Source: Clostridia bacterium | GTDB taxonomy: Bacteria; Bacillota; Clostridia; Monoglobales; Monoglobaceae | Direction: 5' to 3' | Length of the DNA: 64,000 nt | Assembly (NCBI GenBank): GCA_017456605.1 | Contig: JAFTJA010000013.1 | Location: forward strand, 62,001 to 126,000 | Part shown: piece after piece, positions 7,784-16,600 of the stretch | Position numbering within the stretch: the first letter of the stretch is position 1 | How the letters are laid out: each line of letters starts with the position of its first letter | The notes under the pieces: model-generated | The model's database searches: none | Seen by the model: the letters and a program-made list of their open reading frames with translations, nothing else | What the model was told of the DNA's origin: nothing | Position numbers and translations under genes: made by a program

Positions 7784-10579
7784 TTAGTTATCAATAATTA
7801 CAATTTGTTCAAGGCTTCCTCTTAACACAAGCATAACTTCAGAAGGATTGTTGAGGTCCTGTGAAGCGGTAACCGCATCTGCCATAGAGGCTTTCTCAAT
7901 CTTATCTCCGCGATTTGTGGAATACTTGTATATAGTAGCATTTGTTGTAGCATAATATTCGATATATTCATGGGCATTGCCATGATCTTTACAATCAGTC
8001 GGTCTCTTCAAGCAAACCTTTATGTATCCGCCTTCATTGTGAAGAAGTGTGCCCCTCAAAACACCGCATCCAAGCTCTGACAATGCCTCAGTGACACTAT
8101 TTATATCCCTAATTTCACTGTTATCCGCATCAGCAGCGTCAAATGTACCTGCATACCATTCTACACAATTAGCCGCATTTTCGATGCTATAAACCTTTGT
8201 GTTATGAACTATCTTGTTGTTCTTATCAGCAACAAACAACCAAACATCTCCAATTTTCATAGTGCTAAAAATATCGTCGTCACAAGTAAATTTAAACTCT
8301 GTGCTACCTTGGTATGCACTAACAATATTTTCAACGTCACCATTATTGTTCAGTTCCTGATAAAGTTCCGAAATAAGATATGGACTGCTCCATCTCATTT
8401 CATATCTGTTAAAGTCATTATTTTCATAAATGAAAATTGCATCACAAATAGCGCTGACCTCATTCACGTTAACTAGATCCACTACCATTCTGGCAGCATT
8501 GCGCATTCTTCCAACCGTGTACAAATTCTCACTGTATCTGTCATAGTAGTCCATTGTCAAAATTTCTGTTCCCCCAGTGGGAATCGCAATCGGCGTCCAG
8601 AGTGCAGTTGTGCTAGTGGTTTTGTTGTATATAATTTTATTACCGGAAGAATACTGAATATCTGCATTTGAAGGAGTCACCAGCTTTGTGAATTGGCTGT
8701 CGGTGTTTGTATCCAGAGTGTTAGCATCACCACTTACAGCCAAGGTATCAATTTTGTTTACTTCGCCATTACTGTTAAAGCCAATCATAATCGGCTGAGC
8801 CACAGCACCTGCTATATTTCCTGCAGAATGCGTAGCAGAATTCAGCAAATGACCTTTTGCATTGCCCGCATTTTCAAAGCGTACATCATCAATAAAAATC
8901 TTTTCTGCTCCGTCATAGATATAGTAGTTTCCTTCCATATCAACCACAGCAAGCTTTGCCTCAGGTGAACCAAAGGTTTGGTCAACCGCAACAAAATCTA
9001 CGAGATATGCATAAGTCATACCTGCCTTGTCGCCTTTAATAACTGCAACAACCTCATCCTCGAAAACAAACAGGTTATATGCTCTGCCCAGTTCAAGTGT
9101 ATTGCTAGACCATTTCTGTGTTAAATCATTTGTCAATGACAAGTATTTCCACGGAGTATATGTGGTACCGCCTGCAACAAAATAATTTGTGCCGGTTGAT
9201 GTAACCTCTACATTCGTTTTAGTTGCTTTGGCTACTGCGATGGTGGTCTTTTTGTAGGTGGCGTTTTTACCACTTTCCTTCACTGCCATAAGGTTTTTAG
9301 CTCTAACTTTGTCAAAGCCAACTTCTTCACCATCTGAGAAAAATTTATAAGCATCGTCATCAGATAGGTCGATGATGCCTTTTTCACCATAGGTATCAGT
9401 ATAAATCTTTTCGCCCTTATTATCAACGTTTGAGCTGATATAGAATTTGTAACTGTCAATCTTCACTACATCATAGGCAGCGTCGCTGTCGTTATTGATG
9501 AAGGTAACCTTACCAAATTTCGGTACCATTTCATTTGTTTCATAGGTGGGGTTTGCAATATCATTGAAGATAATTCTGGTGCCGCTGGAAATTCCAATTT
9601 TCTTTATGCTGTTATTTTTTTCGTATGAATAAACACCATTTGTGAAACCTACCAGTTCATTATGCGTCAAAACAAACTCTTTGTTTTTGTCAGATTTATA
9701 GATATAAATTATTTCTTTTATGCCATTCTTGTTGTCGCGGTAAAAGTAATTTATTTTGTAACCTAAAAGGTCTGTTACATCCACACCATACTTGTATGTA
9801 ATGCCCGAAATTCCGATTTGATCTTCACCAAGTCCGCTTTTTGACTCTTTGAGAGTTGTACCTGGAAGCGAATCCAGAATACCGATTTCGTGCTTAATAC
9901 CATCAAGGTGCTCAAAACCAAGATAAGATTCATCAATCACGTATCCAACATCAACAGTGCCATCACTCAAAATCTTGTATGAATTTGGTCGTACTGCTGG
10001 TGAATTGTAAGCGTTAAAAAGCATTCTCAGCATCTGTGCTTGAGTAACTGTGCTGCCAACAGGGATACCATCTAAAATGTCTGTATCAAGCAAAATTTTG
10101 TCAACACCAAGAACATCAATATATGGTTTCCAGCCAAGAGCCCTCAAAAGAACTGTTGCAGCTTCTTTTGTTGTAACATAATTATTGGGGCGGAAAGTTC
10201 CATCCGGATAACCGTTCATATATCCAGCATTAACAACAGCCTTAATTTCTCCGTAATATTCATGTTCTGAGGACAAATCCTTAAAAAGTGTCTCATAGCT
10301 TTGCGGATAATCAACAGTGATATTTGCAAAGCGGCATGTATACCATGCAATAAAGTGTCTTGTAAGTAATTCTTCGTGACGTGCACCCAAATCATTTATA
10401 TTTGTCCAATGTGTGATGCCGAGTTTGTTAAGCATATACATCATATCTTGTGTAACATATTCATTTGTTGTGTACTCATTTTCTTCCTGAAAGCCGTAGT
10501 GATTGGCAAAAACAGGAGCACTAACTGCTGAAAGTACCATTATCACAGACAAAATGCTTGCCAAAAATCTTTTATTCAT
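7784..10579 (-). CDS. SLH-domain surface protein, N-terminal SLH repeats
   Basis: 931 residues from the ATG at 10579, which lies 9 nt after AAAGGA; an ATG at 10588 touches that site with no spacing and is less likely. A signal peptide (MNKRFLASILSVIMVLSAV, cleavage near VFA) is followed by S-layer homology repeats in residues about 25-205, the clearest being IKAVVNAGYMNGYPDGTFRP and the KEAATVLLRALGW block. SLH repeats bind pyruvylated secondary cell-wall polymer, so the protein should be displayed on the wall. The other 700 or so residues are beta-rich, polar and low in Cys, with no family I recognise; their length and position suggest an S-layer-type subunit or assembly factor. It lies 26 nt downstream of another SLH gene and is probably co-transcribed with it. 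Confidence 0.85.
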   Translation of the reverse strand: MNKRFLASILSVIMVLSAVSAPVFANHYGFQEENEYTTNEYVTQDMMYMLNKLGITHWTNINDLGARHEELLTRHFIAWYTCRFANITVDYPQSYETLFKDLSSEHEYYGEIKAVVNAGYMNGYPDGTFRPNNYVTTKEAATVLLRALGWKPYIDVLGVDKILLDTDILDGIPVGSTVTQAQMLRMLFNAYNSPAVRPNSYKILSDGTVDVGYVIDESYLGFEHLDGIKHEIGILDSLPGTTLKESKSGLGEDQIGISGITYKYGVDVTDLLGYKINYFYRDNKNGIKEIIYIYKSDKNKEFVLTHNELVGFTNGVYSYEKNNSIKKIGISSGTRIIFNDIANPTYETNEMVPKFGKVTFINNDSDAAYDVVKIDSYKFYISSNVDNKGEKIYTDTYGEKGIIDLSDDDAYKFFSDGEEVGFDKVRAKNLMAVKESGKNATYKKTTIAVAKATKTNVEVTSTGTNYFVAGGTTYTPWKYLSLTNDLTQKWSSNTLELGRAYNLFVFEDEVVAVIKGDKAGMTYAYLVDFVAVDQTFGSPEAKLAVVDMEGNYYIYDGAEKIFIDDVRFENAGNAKGHLLNSATHSAGNIAGAVAQPIMIGFNSNGEVNKIDTLAVSGDANTLDTNTDSQFTKLVTPSNADIQYSSGNKIIYNKTTSTTALWTPIAIPTGGTEILTMDYYDRYSENLYTVGRMRNAARMVVDLVNVNEVSAICDAIFIYENNDFNRYEMRWSSPYLISELYQELNNNGDVENIVSAYQGSTEFKFTCDDDIFSTMKIGDVWLFVADKNNKIVHNTKVYSIENAANCVEWYAGTFDAADADNSEIRDINSVTEALSELGCGVLRGTLLHNEGGYIKVCLKRPTDCKDHGNAHEYIEYYATTNATIYKYSTNRGDKIEKASMADAVTASQDLNNPSEVMLVLRGSLEQIVIIDN

Positions 10580-10614
10580 ATTCTCCATTCCTTTCTACAG
10601 TAGTTTTTAATTTA

Positions 10615-13600
10615 TCAATTTACATAAGAACCTGAATAAAGTTCATCGTTCCATGAATAGAAGTGCATACCGCTAAGCTGTTTGAATATTGAGTGAAGTG
10701 CAACTGCACTTTCTGCACGGGTAAGCTTTTCAAGCGGATTATACATACCATAATCGTCACCCTGAACAAGTCCTGCCTGCTGGAGCTTCACTACTGCGTT
10801 GTATGCATAATCGGGGATATCGGTGTAATCTTTAAACACAAAACCTTTTTCCTCGGTTGCAATATCCACACCCATTACCTGAAGAGCACGTACAATCATA
10901 ACTGCCATGTCGGCACGGAGTACTTCATCGCCTATGCCGAATCTTCCATCAGGATAGCCATTCACTATACCCTTTTTGCAGGCGGTTGCAACAACACCCG
11001 CATACCACTCACCCTTCTTCACGTCAGAGAAGTTTGCATCTGTTTCGGTAATTTCAATTTCAAAAACATTGAGAAGAATTGAAAGGAATTCCTCACGGCT
11101 GATGCTGTCGCCAGGGCGGAACTTACCGTTTCCGTCACCCTTAACAATATTAAATTCGCGAAGCATTGAAATGGGTTCCTTTGCCCAAGCATAGTCAGCG
11201 GTAATATCAGTAAAAGGCTCCACAGGATGACCCTCTTTGTCAAGAACAACCTGTGATTCATTGCTGTTGTTGATTATATGACCTTCTGTGTCATCATCTT
11301 TTGAAGCATCGTTTCCGGCAGTTACCTTACCATCAGAACCATTGACAGTACTTCCGCCGCCACCACCGCTAGAACCGGAGTCGGAGCCGGAACCGGGTGC
11401 TGGGTTAGCAGCCGCTTCATAATCAGTTTTGATATCACTTACGTATCTGTATGGTTTTGCTAACATGGCGCCATAGGTAGCCTCAGCATCTGATACTGAG
11501 CTTGGCGCAGTAGTAAAGGTTATGTATCCATTGTTATGTGCGTTCTGTATAGCTGTTTGAACACGGCCATAATAACCTGTTTCACTAGGTTGACCAAAGG
11601 GGTCATTCGCAGCACTGTGAACGCTGTCAATAGCCTTTACTACATTCACTATATCAGCATCTTTTGTTTCAGCAGCTGCAAGAGTTGCAGCAGTAATAGT
11701 TCCATTAGCAAAAAGGTCAGCAAGTCTATCAGTTGTCTTGTCGCTTCCGGCGCTTCCGGAAACAGTATTGTCGTCAAGGTATTTAACTGTTGCATCTGCA
11801 AGTGCGATGCTGAGAGGACTGGTTATATTATCATCCAGAGCGAAAATATTTTTGATTGCATTCCATTCAGCCTCTGCTCCTGATGCTGATGCTGTGTCTA
11901 CAGCGTAAGCCCAAGACTTGTATGCTGTAAGATAATTCATAAGGAATTCTACATCTGTAATTACAGCAGCAGAGTCCGTAGACGTAGGAGGCGTTGTATA
12001 TGATGTATCGTCAAATCCTTTTTCATCATATGCACTAAACATAATATGATAGTCAAGGCCATCGAAAGCAGGAACACTTACGCCCAACTGTGCATATTCG
12101 CCATCAATAAATTCTTTAAGAGCAGTTGCACTATTTATTTCATCTCTAAACGGTTCAACAATTGTCGCTTCTGCACTCTGCTGTGCGCCTTTCAATTCAT
12201 AAAATGCATTATAAATTTCCGCGATGGCGTCCACGTCTGCATCCGGCTTATTTAACAATTCTCTATAAACCGCATCTATGTTCGCAAGACCGCTCAAATC
12301 AAACAAGTCATAGCCAAAACGTTCGTTGACACCCTCTATCGCAGCGCTTACAGCTGCAATAGTTTGAGTCACAGTTTTTGCATTTGTAAATTCTGCAACA
12401 AAATCATCAACCTTTGCAACATCTTCTGTGATGATAGCAATAAGCGCATCAATAACATCTCCAACTTTTTCAACATCACCGTACTCGCCGTATTTCGCCA
12501 AAAATCCAATTTGAGCATACTTCTCGTCCAAAGCTGCAGTACCGAAATCAATAAACTCTGAAGCAGCATCAGTTGCATCAGTTGCAAAATATTCGAAATA
12601 TGACTGACCATATGTAGTAAGGAAAGTTTCTGCAGAACTATCTGTACCATCGATGTTATTAAAATCAGTTACGATAGTACTCCATCCGCTCTTTGCAGGA
12701 ATAGCAAATGAACGAGTATTTGTATCAAAGCCTGCAAGTGTCACTGTGATATCTTCGTCAGCAGCAATTTTAGCAGGGTCAATCACAATCTTCTTTGTAA
12801 AGCTTCCGTCAGCAGTGGTCTCAAACTGTGTCGCATAAACAACAGTGCCGGATGTATCGCCCTTTGCAACAAGAGTTACAAGAGCAGCTTCTCCTGAGTC
12901 ATGTTTTCCGACTACAGTGATTTCGTTTGCCTTGGTTGTTCTGCCAAGGTTTGCAAAGCTACCTGTCTTTCCTGTACCTGAAGTACCAAGTGTAGCGCTT
13001 GTTTCAGAAGCAGTTACCGCATCAGCAGTACCAAGAACACCGCCCCTGCCAATGGGCATCGTTCCATCTTCAGAACCCCAAAGAAATGCTTCAACTCTGC
13101 CAAAATTATCACTCCAGGTGACAGGATTACCGCTCAGGATAATATCGCCCGTACCGAGAGAGCTGTATGTACTGCGATAAAGTTCAGTCATTTCACCGTT
13201 TGTGTTATATACAGCAGTCATCACTGTTGCATTCTCCAAGCCGCCACCATTAAACAAAGAAATCTTTGGAGTAACGGTTGTACCGTTTGAAGGCTCACTT
13301 CCATCAGCAGGAGCTCCTTCGAAAGTAACACTACTCACACAAGTAGCATCAGTCCGTTTGATTTTTACATAGTCAACCTGATAAACAAGTGAGCTGTGGT
13401 TACCTATGCCAACATTTGCAGCCAATGCTGAAATAGTACGGATGTTAAATCCATACCAAGGGTCATCACCGTTAGCATAGTTACCACTATAGAAGGTGGC
13501 GTCTTCTCTTTGCCACTTGCCTTCCGCCCAGCTACTACTGTTTACCAAAGTTACAGGAGAACCATCGCCATCCTTGACAGTTACATCCGAAAACAATCCA

Positions 13601-14088
13601 GCTGTTGTTTCGTCAACAGTGAATTTGTATGTACGAACAGTACCAACAGGAAATCCGCCAAAAGGCAAAACAATACCATAAGCATCAAGGTTAGAATTAC
13701 TTGCATTGCATGCTCTCTTTGCACCAAAAGCAAAGACATAATCGCCTTCGTTTTCTTGATAAGCGTCGGCAATCTTCTTTACTGCAATTTCAACTTCGTA
13801 TTTCTTAACTGTGAAGTTTGAAACATCCGGTGCATGAAGAAGTGTAGCACCTGTATTATTCTTAGCTGATACCTGAACATAACCGTCCCCGACTTCTACG
13901 GCGCCTGAAACAGTTGCAAGAGTTTGTGTGAAGTTTAATGTCGTAGCATCATCAAACTCTTCATTGACAGCATAGCCGTCCAAAACAATGTTCGGAGTGG
14001 GTGCAGCACTCACCGGCACATAATGTACTATGCATGAGGGTAAAACCAGTGCCACACAAAGCATAATGCATAAAATCTTCTTTAACAT
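10615..14088 (-). CDS. Large SLH-domain surface protein, C-terminal SLH repeats
   Basis: 1157 residues starting at an ATG preceded by TTAGGAGG. A signal peptide (MLKKILCIMLCVALVLPSC) is present; the Cys may make it a lipoprotein, though no good lipobox is visible. Residues about 30-250 form a LamG-like beta-sandwich, followed by Ig-like and helical Ala-rich segments. A Gly/Ser linker at about residues 895-915 (GSGSDSGSSGGGGGS) leads to three SLH repeats at the C-terminus: FTDITADYAWAKEPISML, FSDVKKGEWYAGVVATA and FKDYTDIPDYAYNAVVKL, with REEF, RADMAV and RAESAVA helices. It should be tethered to the wall by these repeats. It is first in a leftward run of three secreted-protein genes with a complex upstream control region. 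Confidence 0.88.
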   Translation of the reverse strand: MLKKILCIMLCVALVLPSCIVHYVPVSAAPTPNIVLDGYAVNEEFDDATTLNFTQTLATVSGAVEVGDGYVQVSAKNNTGATLLHAPDVSNFTVKKYEVEIAVKKIADAYQENEGDYVFAFGAKRACNASNSNLDAYGIVLPFGGFPVGTVRTYKFTVDETTAGLFSDVTVKDGDGSPVTLVNSSSWAEGKWQREDATFYSGNYANGDDPWYGFNIRTISALAANVGIGNHSSLVYQVDYVKIKRTDATCVSSVTFEGAPADGSEPSNGTTVTPKISLFNGGGLENATVMTAVYNTNGEMTELYRSTYSSLGTGDIILSGNPVTWSDNFGRVEAFLWGSEDGTMPIGRGGVLGTADAVTASETSATLGTSGTGKTGSFANLGRTTKANEITVVGKHDSGEAALVTLVAKGDTSGTVVYATQFETTADGSFTKKIVIDPAKIAADEDITVTLAGFDTNTRSFAIPAKSGWSTIVTDFNNIDGTDSSAETFLTTYGQSYFEYFATDATDAASEFIDFGTAALDEKYAQIGFLAKYGEYGDVEKVGDVIDALIAIITEDVAKVDDFVAEFTNAKTVTQTIAAVSAAIEGVNERFGYDLFDLSGLANIDAVYRELLNKPDADVDAIAEIYNAFYELKGAQQSAEATIVEPFRDEINSATALKEFIDGEYAQLGVSVPAFDGLDYHIMFSAYDEKGFDDTSYTTPPTSTDSAAVITDVEFLMNYLTAYKSWAYAVDTASASGAEAEWNAIKNIFALDDNITSPLSIALADATVKYLDDNTVSGSAGSDKTTDRLADLFANGTITAATLAAAETKDADIVNVVKAIDSVHSAANDPFGQPSETGYYGRVQTAIQNAHNNGYITFTTAPSSVSDAEATYGAMLAKPYRYVSDIKTDYEAAANPAPGSGSDSGSSGGGGGSTVNGSDGKVTAGNDASKDDDTEGHIINNSNESQVVLDKEGHPVEPFTDITADYAWAKEPISMLREFNIVKGDGNGKFRPGDSISREEFLSILLNVFEIEITETDANFSDVKKGEWYAGVVATACKKGIVNGYPDGRFGIGDEVLRADMAVMIVRALQVMGVDIATEEKGFVFKDYTDIPDYAYNAVVKLQQAGLVQGDDYGMYNPLEKLTRAESAVALHSIFKQLSGMHFYSWNDELYSGSYVN

Positions 14089-14362
14089 TTTTATTCCTCC
14101 TAAACTTTAGATGAAAATATATGTAAATTTTAATAATTTATCTTTTTTGAAGCTCGCTATCAAGCCGAATATACCAAATGCTTTTATACAAAAAAACACT
14201 ATGATACACTATCATTATAATCGTATATTTTCCCTGTGTCTTGGACAATATTCGCATTTTTTAGTATAATATTCGCAATAAGCAATTTTTTTCACTATAA
14301 ATATATTCTATCACAGATGTAAAACTATTGAAACAAGAAATTTTTTCTAAATCAAGTCAAAT
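14089..14362 (-). promoter_or_regulatory. Control region of the surface-protein operon
   Basis: This AT-rich stretch holds a minus-strand TATAAT (14219-14214) with a poor -35 (AAGACA, 17-bp spacing), giving a start near 14207 and a leader of about 120 nt. Upstream, the 10-mer AATATTCGCA is repeated exactly at 14247-14256 and 14268-14277, a 21-bp period or two helical turns, at about -40 and -61. ATGATA-CAC-TATCAT (14201-14215) is an inverted repeat over the start site. A weak -35 plus phased direct repeats suggests activation by a dimeric response regulator. Nothing else was seen here. Confidence 0.5.
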
Positions 14363-14393
14363 AGAAAAACGGCTGACAGTAAAACTGCCGCCG
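14363..14393 (-). terminator. Intrinsic terminator of dpaAB
   Basis: Reading leftward CGGC-GGCAG (14393-14385), loop, CTGTC-A-GCCG (14380-14370), followed by TTTTTCTATTT. It lies just after the dpaB stop at 14400. Confidence 0.8.
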
Positions 14394-14399
14394 CTTTTT

Positions 14400-14987
14400 T
14401 CATTCATAAACTTTGATTACCGGTTGAAGCTGTTTTCCCTCGAGAGCCGCCTCGATTGAAGGAACTATCTGCTCCATTTCTGCAACCAGAGAGTTTTCTT
14501 TGTTTTTGAAATCATCCTGACCAAAGGGAACAAAAAAAATATTTTTCATATTGCTTAATATTCCTATGTTTTTTGCGTTGTTGCCAAGCCCGTCATTGGT
14601 TGATACAGCAATCACCACCGGTCTTTTATTCCGGAGATGTGCTTTCACCGCCAAAGTCACCGAAGAATCTGCAATCCCGGTGGCAATTTTCGCAAGGGAG
14701 TTCCCCGTACAGGGTGCAACAACAAGAACATCTAAGATTTCTTTCGGTCCTATGGGCTCTGCATCCCGGATGCTTGCTATAACTTTTTCTTTTGTCATTT
14801 CTTCAAGCTTTCTTATATGTTCTTCTGCCTTTCCGAATCGTGTATCCGTCGTATAACTTGTTTCTGACATAATGGGAATAACCTTTGCACCTGCCTCCAC
14901 AAGTTTTTTAATCTGGGGAAAGACTTTTTTAAACGTACAAAACGAACCGGTTATGGCAAAGCCCACCGTCTTGTTTTTCAGATTCAT
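14400..14987 (-). CDS. dpaB: Dipicolinate synthase subunit B
   Basis: 195 residues (the Bacillus protein is about 200) from the ATG at 14987, which overlaps the dpaA stop as ATGA and has GGAGA upstream. It is a flavoprotein-fold protein: VGFAITGSFCTFKKVFPQI at the N-terminus, the VVAPCTGNSLAKIATGIADS block and VIAVSTNDGLGNNAKNIG match the family that includes SpoVFB. With DpaA it converts the condensation product of the lysine pathway into dipicolinic acid in the mother cell, which is then loaded into the spore core with calcium. Translational coupling with dpaA is clear. Its presence shows that the organism makes dipicolinate through DpaAB and need not rely on the EtfA route used by some clostridia. 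Confidence 0.95.
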   Translation of the reverse strand: MNLKNKTVGFAITGSFCTFKKVFPQIKKLVEAGAKVIPIMSETSYTTDTRFGKAEEHIRKLEEMTKEKVIASIRDAEPIGPKEILDVLVVAPCTGNSLAKIATGIADSSVTLAVKAHLRNKRPVVIAVSTNDGLGNNAKNIGILSNMKNIFFVPFGQDDFKNKENSLVAEMEQIVPSIEAALEGKQLQPVIKVYE

Positions 14988-15886
14988 CCATTCATCTCCA
15001 TTTCCTCCAGTATATTGAATATTGTACTGCAAATAATATCACCTGCTGTATTCGGCGCCACCTTACCCGGGAGTGAAAGCGCCCAAATCACCTTTATCCC
15101 CCGGCGTCTTGCTTCGTCAAAATCCACCCCGCCGGGTTTTGATGCCAAATCAATTATCAGAGTTTTTTTGCTGATTTTTGAAAGCAAATCGAAATCCAAA
15201 ATCATACTTGGTACGGTGTTGAAAATAATATCAAATTTGCCTATTTCGCCACTTAGCTGTGAAATTGGTACTGTCTCAAAGCCCATAGCCATTCCATATG
15301 CCAAATCTCTGTTTTTTCTTGCTGAAACCGTGACTTTTGCGCCTATTCCGTCAAGCATTTTTGAAAGAATTTTGCCTATTCTGCCACAGCCGATAACCAG
15401 ACAATTTGATGCGTGCAATGTAAACGGTGTTTCTTCCATAGCAATCTGTATTGCACCTTCTGCCGTCGGCACTGCATTCAGCATAGCAAGCTCTTCACGG
15501 CAGGAATAATCAACAAGGGTTATTCCGTGGGTTTCTGCCATTGTTTTTATTCTTGCATCGCATCGTCCGGCAAGAACTTTATTTTTCGGTGAAATATTTT
15601 CAAACACTTCTGTGAGCATAATTTTTCGCTCAAATAGTGGCGTGTTGAGACTTTTTCCGTCTGTGGTGTAGGGAAGCGGCAATACAACAGCGTGATATGT
15701 ATCATCACTCTCTGAAAAATCATCTATTATTCTGACATCTTCCCATAGCTTTTGGGTACACTCTCCGCCAAACCCCAAAGCGTACACAGTATTTCCAAGC
15801 TTTGATGCTTCATTTATCGCTCTTATTTGCCTGAGGTCTCCCCCGACAAATAATAATTTTTTTGTTTTGGTGGAACTTTTCATCAT
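14984..15886 (-). CDS. dpaA: Dipicolinate synthase subunit A
   Basis: About 301 residues from the ATG at 15886 (an ATG at 15883 is equally possible); GGAGG lies 5-8 nt upstream, while the GTG at 15898 would leave no ribosome site. The N-terminal part (LLFVGGDLRQIRAINEAS, YALGFGG) and the dinucleotide-binding half (CLVIGCGRIGKILSKML, GAKVTVSARK) fit the dipicolinate synthase A family, a Rossmann dehydrogenase-like subunit. It acts in the mother cell late in sporulation with DpaB. A sigma-K-like promoter (15917-15943) lies about 30 nt upstream, in line with the control of spoVF in Bacillus. The gene follows a strong terminator, so it is an independent two-gene operon. Confidence 0.95.
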   Translation of the reverse strand: MMKSSTKTKKLLFVGGDLRQIRAINEASKLGNTVYALGFGGECTQKLWEDVRIIDDFSESDDTYHAVVLPLPYTTDGKSLNTPLFERKIMLTEVFENISPKNKVLAGRCDARIKTMAETHGITLVDYSCREELAMLNAVPTAEGAIQIAMEETPFTLHASNCLVIGCGRIGKILSKMLDGIGAKVTVSARKNRDLAYGMAMGFETVPISQLSGEIGKFDIIFNTVPSMILDFDLLSKISKKTLIIDLASKPGGVDFDEARRRGIKVIWALSLPGKVAPNTAGDIICSTIFNILEEMEMNG

Positions 15887-15916
15887 TACTTCCTCCACAT
15901 TACGAATTTTATATTA

Positions 15917-15943
15917 TATATTATGTAAAATCAGCTGTTTTGT
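15917..15943 (-). promoter_or_regulatory. Sigma-K-like promoter of dpaAB
   Basis: Minus strand: AC at 15943-15942, 16 bp, then CATAATATA (15925-15917). This fits the Bacillus sigma-K pattern AC, 16-17 bp, CATAnnnTA. The match is short and in AT-rich DNA, but the spacing and the gene agree with the known regulon. Confidence 0.5.
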
Positions 15944-15957
15944 GTTAAATATAGGTA

Positions 15958-15994
15958 TAAAAAAACCGCCAAAGCTATTTGCTTTGGCGGTTTT
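15958..15994 (-). terminator. Terminator of the tig-clpP-clpX-lipoprotein operon
   Basis: AAAACCGCCAAAGC (15962-15975) pairs with GCTTTGGCGGTTTT (15981-15994), and the leftward strand continues into a T run. It sits 11 nt after the stop of the lipoprotein gene. Confidence 0.92.
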
Positions 15995-16005
15995 CGATTT
16001 CGATA

Positions 16006-16572
16006 TTAATATTCCGGAATTGATGAAAAACGTCTGTTTGTTCCGGCAACGGTGGCCTCCGACGAGTCATAAGCCGAAAGCTTCGCATATCCGCTTTCAT
16101 CCTCTGAGAACGTATAGCTCGTCAGAGAAAAGCCCGAAGAGGTTGAAACTATGACATTTATTCCCGGCTGTGCACCGTCTTCCATATAAAAGTCAAGAAC
16201 TTCAAAGTATACGCTGCCTGCGTTTAAATATTCATTCAGCAAAAGATAAGTTTCGCCACGGTCTTCAACATACAAAGCCCAGTTCTGTCCATCGTTCCAG
16301 AAGAACTCACCGTCTTCGTCATATTCAGCAGAGGTCAGCAACACAACATTTTCATCACTGCCGTCCCCATCGGTGTCACCGGTGTATCTTGTCACCTCGT
16401 GCCAAAGCGAAAGTTCCTCAGGTAAGGTATCAGCCAAAATGACTTCCTGCTGTTTATCAGGCGTTTCTGTGCTTGAGATTTCGCCGTTTTGCACGTTTTT
16501 ATTATTCGTGCCGCAGGCTGAAAGCAGCATAACCGAAACAAACACAGCAATCAACGCTTTAAATTTTTTCAT
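16006..16572 (-). CDS. Small lipoprotein of unknown function
   Basis: 188 residues starting at an ATG with AAAGGATG upstream. The signal peptide ends in the lipobox LLSAC (Cys20), followed by a Ser/Thr/Gln-rich linker and a compact domain with DTDGDGSDENVVL (about residues 67-79), an EF-hand or dockerin-like calcium loop also seen in integrin-like (VCBS/FG-GAP) proteins. The sequence probably folds as a small beta-propeller blade or similar outer-surface domain. It lies 28 nt after clpX and ends at a strong terminator, so it may be read with tig-clpP-clpX, though nothing in the sequence links it functionally to proteolysis. I do not recognise a named family. Confidence 0.8.
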   Translation of the reverse strand: MKKFKALIAVFVSVMLLSACGTNNKNVQNGEISSTETPDKQQEVILADTLPEELSLWHEVTRYTGDTDGDGSDENVVLLTSAEYDEDGEFFWNDGQNWALYVEDRGETYLLLNEYLNAGSVYFEVLDFYMEDGAQPGINVIVSTSSGFSLTSYTFSEDESGYAKLSAYDSSEATVAGTNRRFSSIPEY

Positions 16573-16600
16573 AACAACTCATCCTTTCGGTGCCGAATTC

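Noticed and set aside
10580-10588. ATG at 10588 as start of the SLH gene
   Set aside because: It abuts AAAGGA with no spacing; the second ATG at 10579 is 9 nt away and begins a normal signal peptide.
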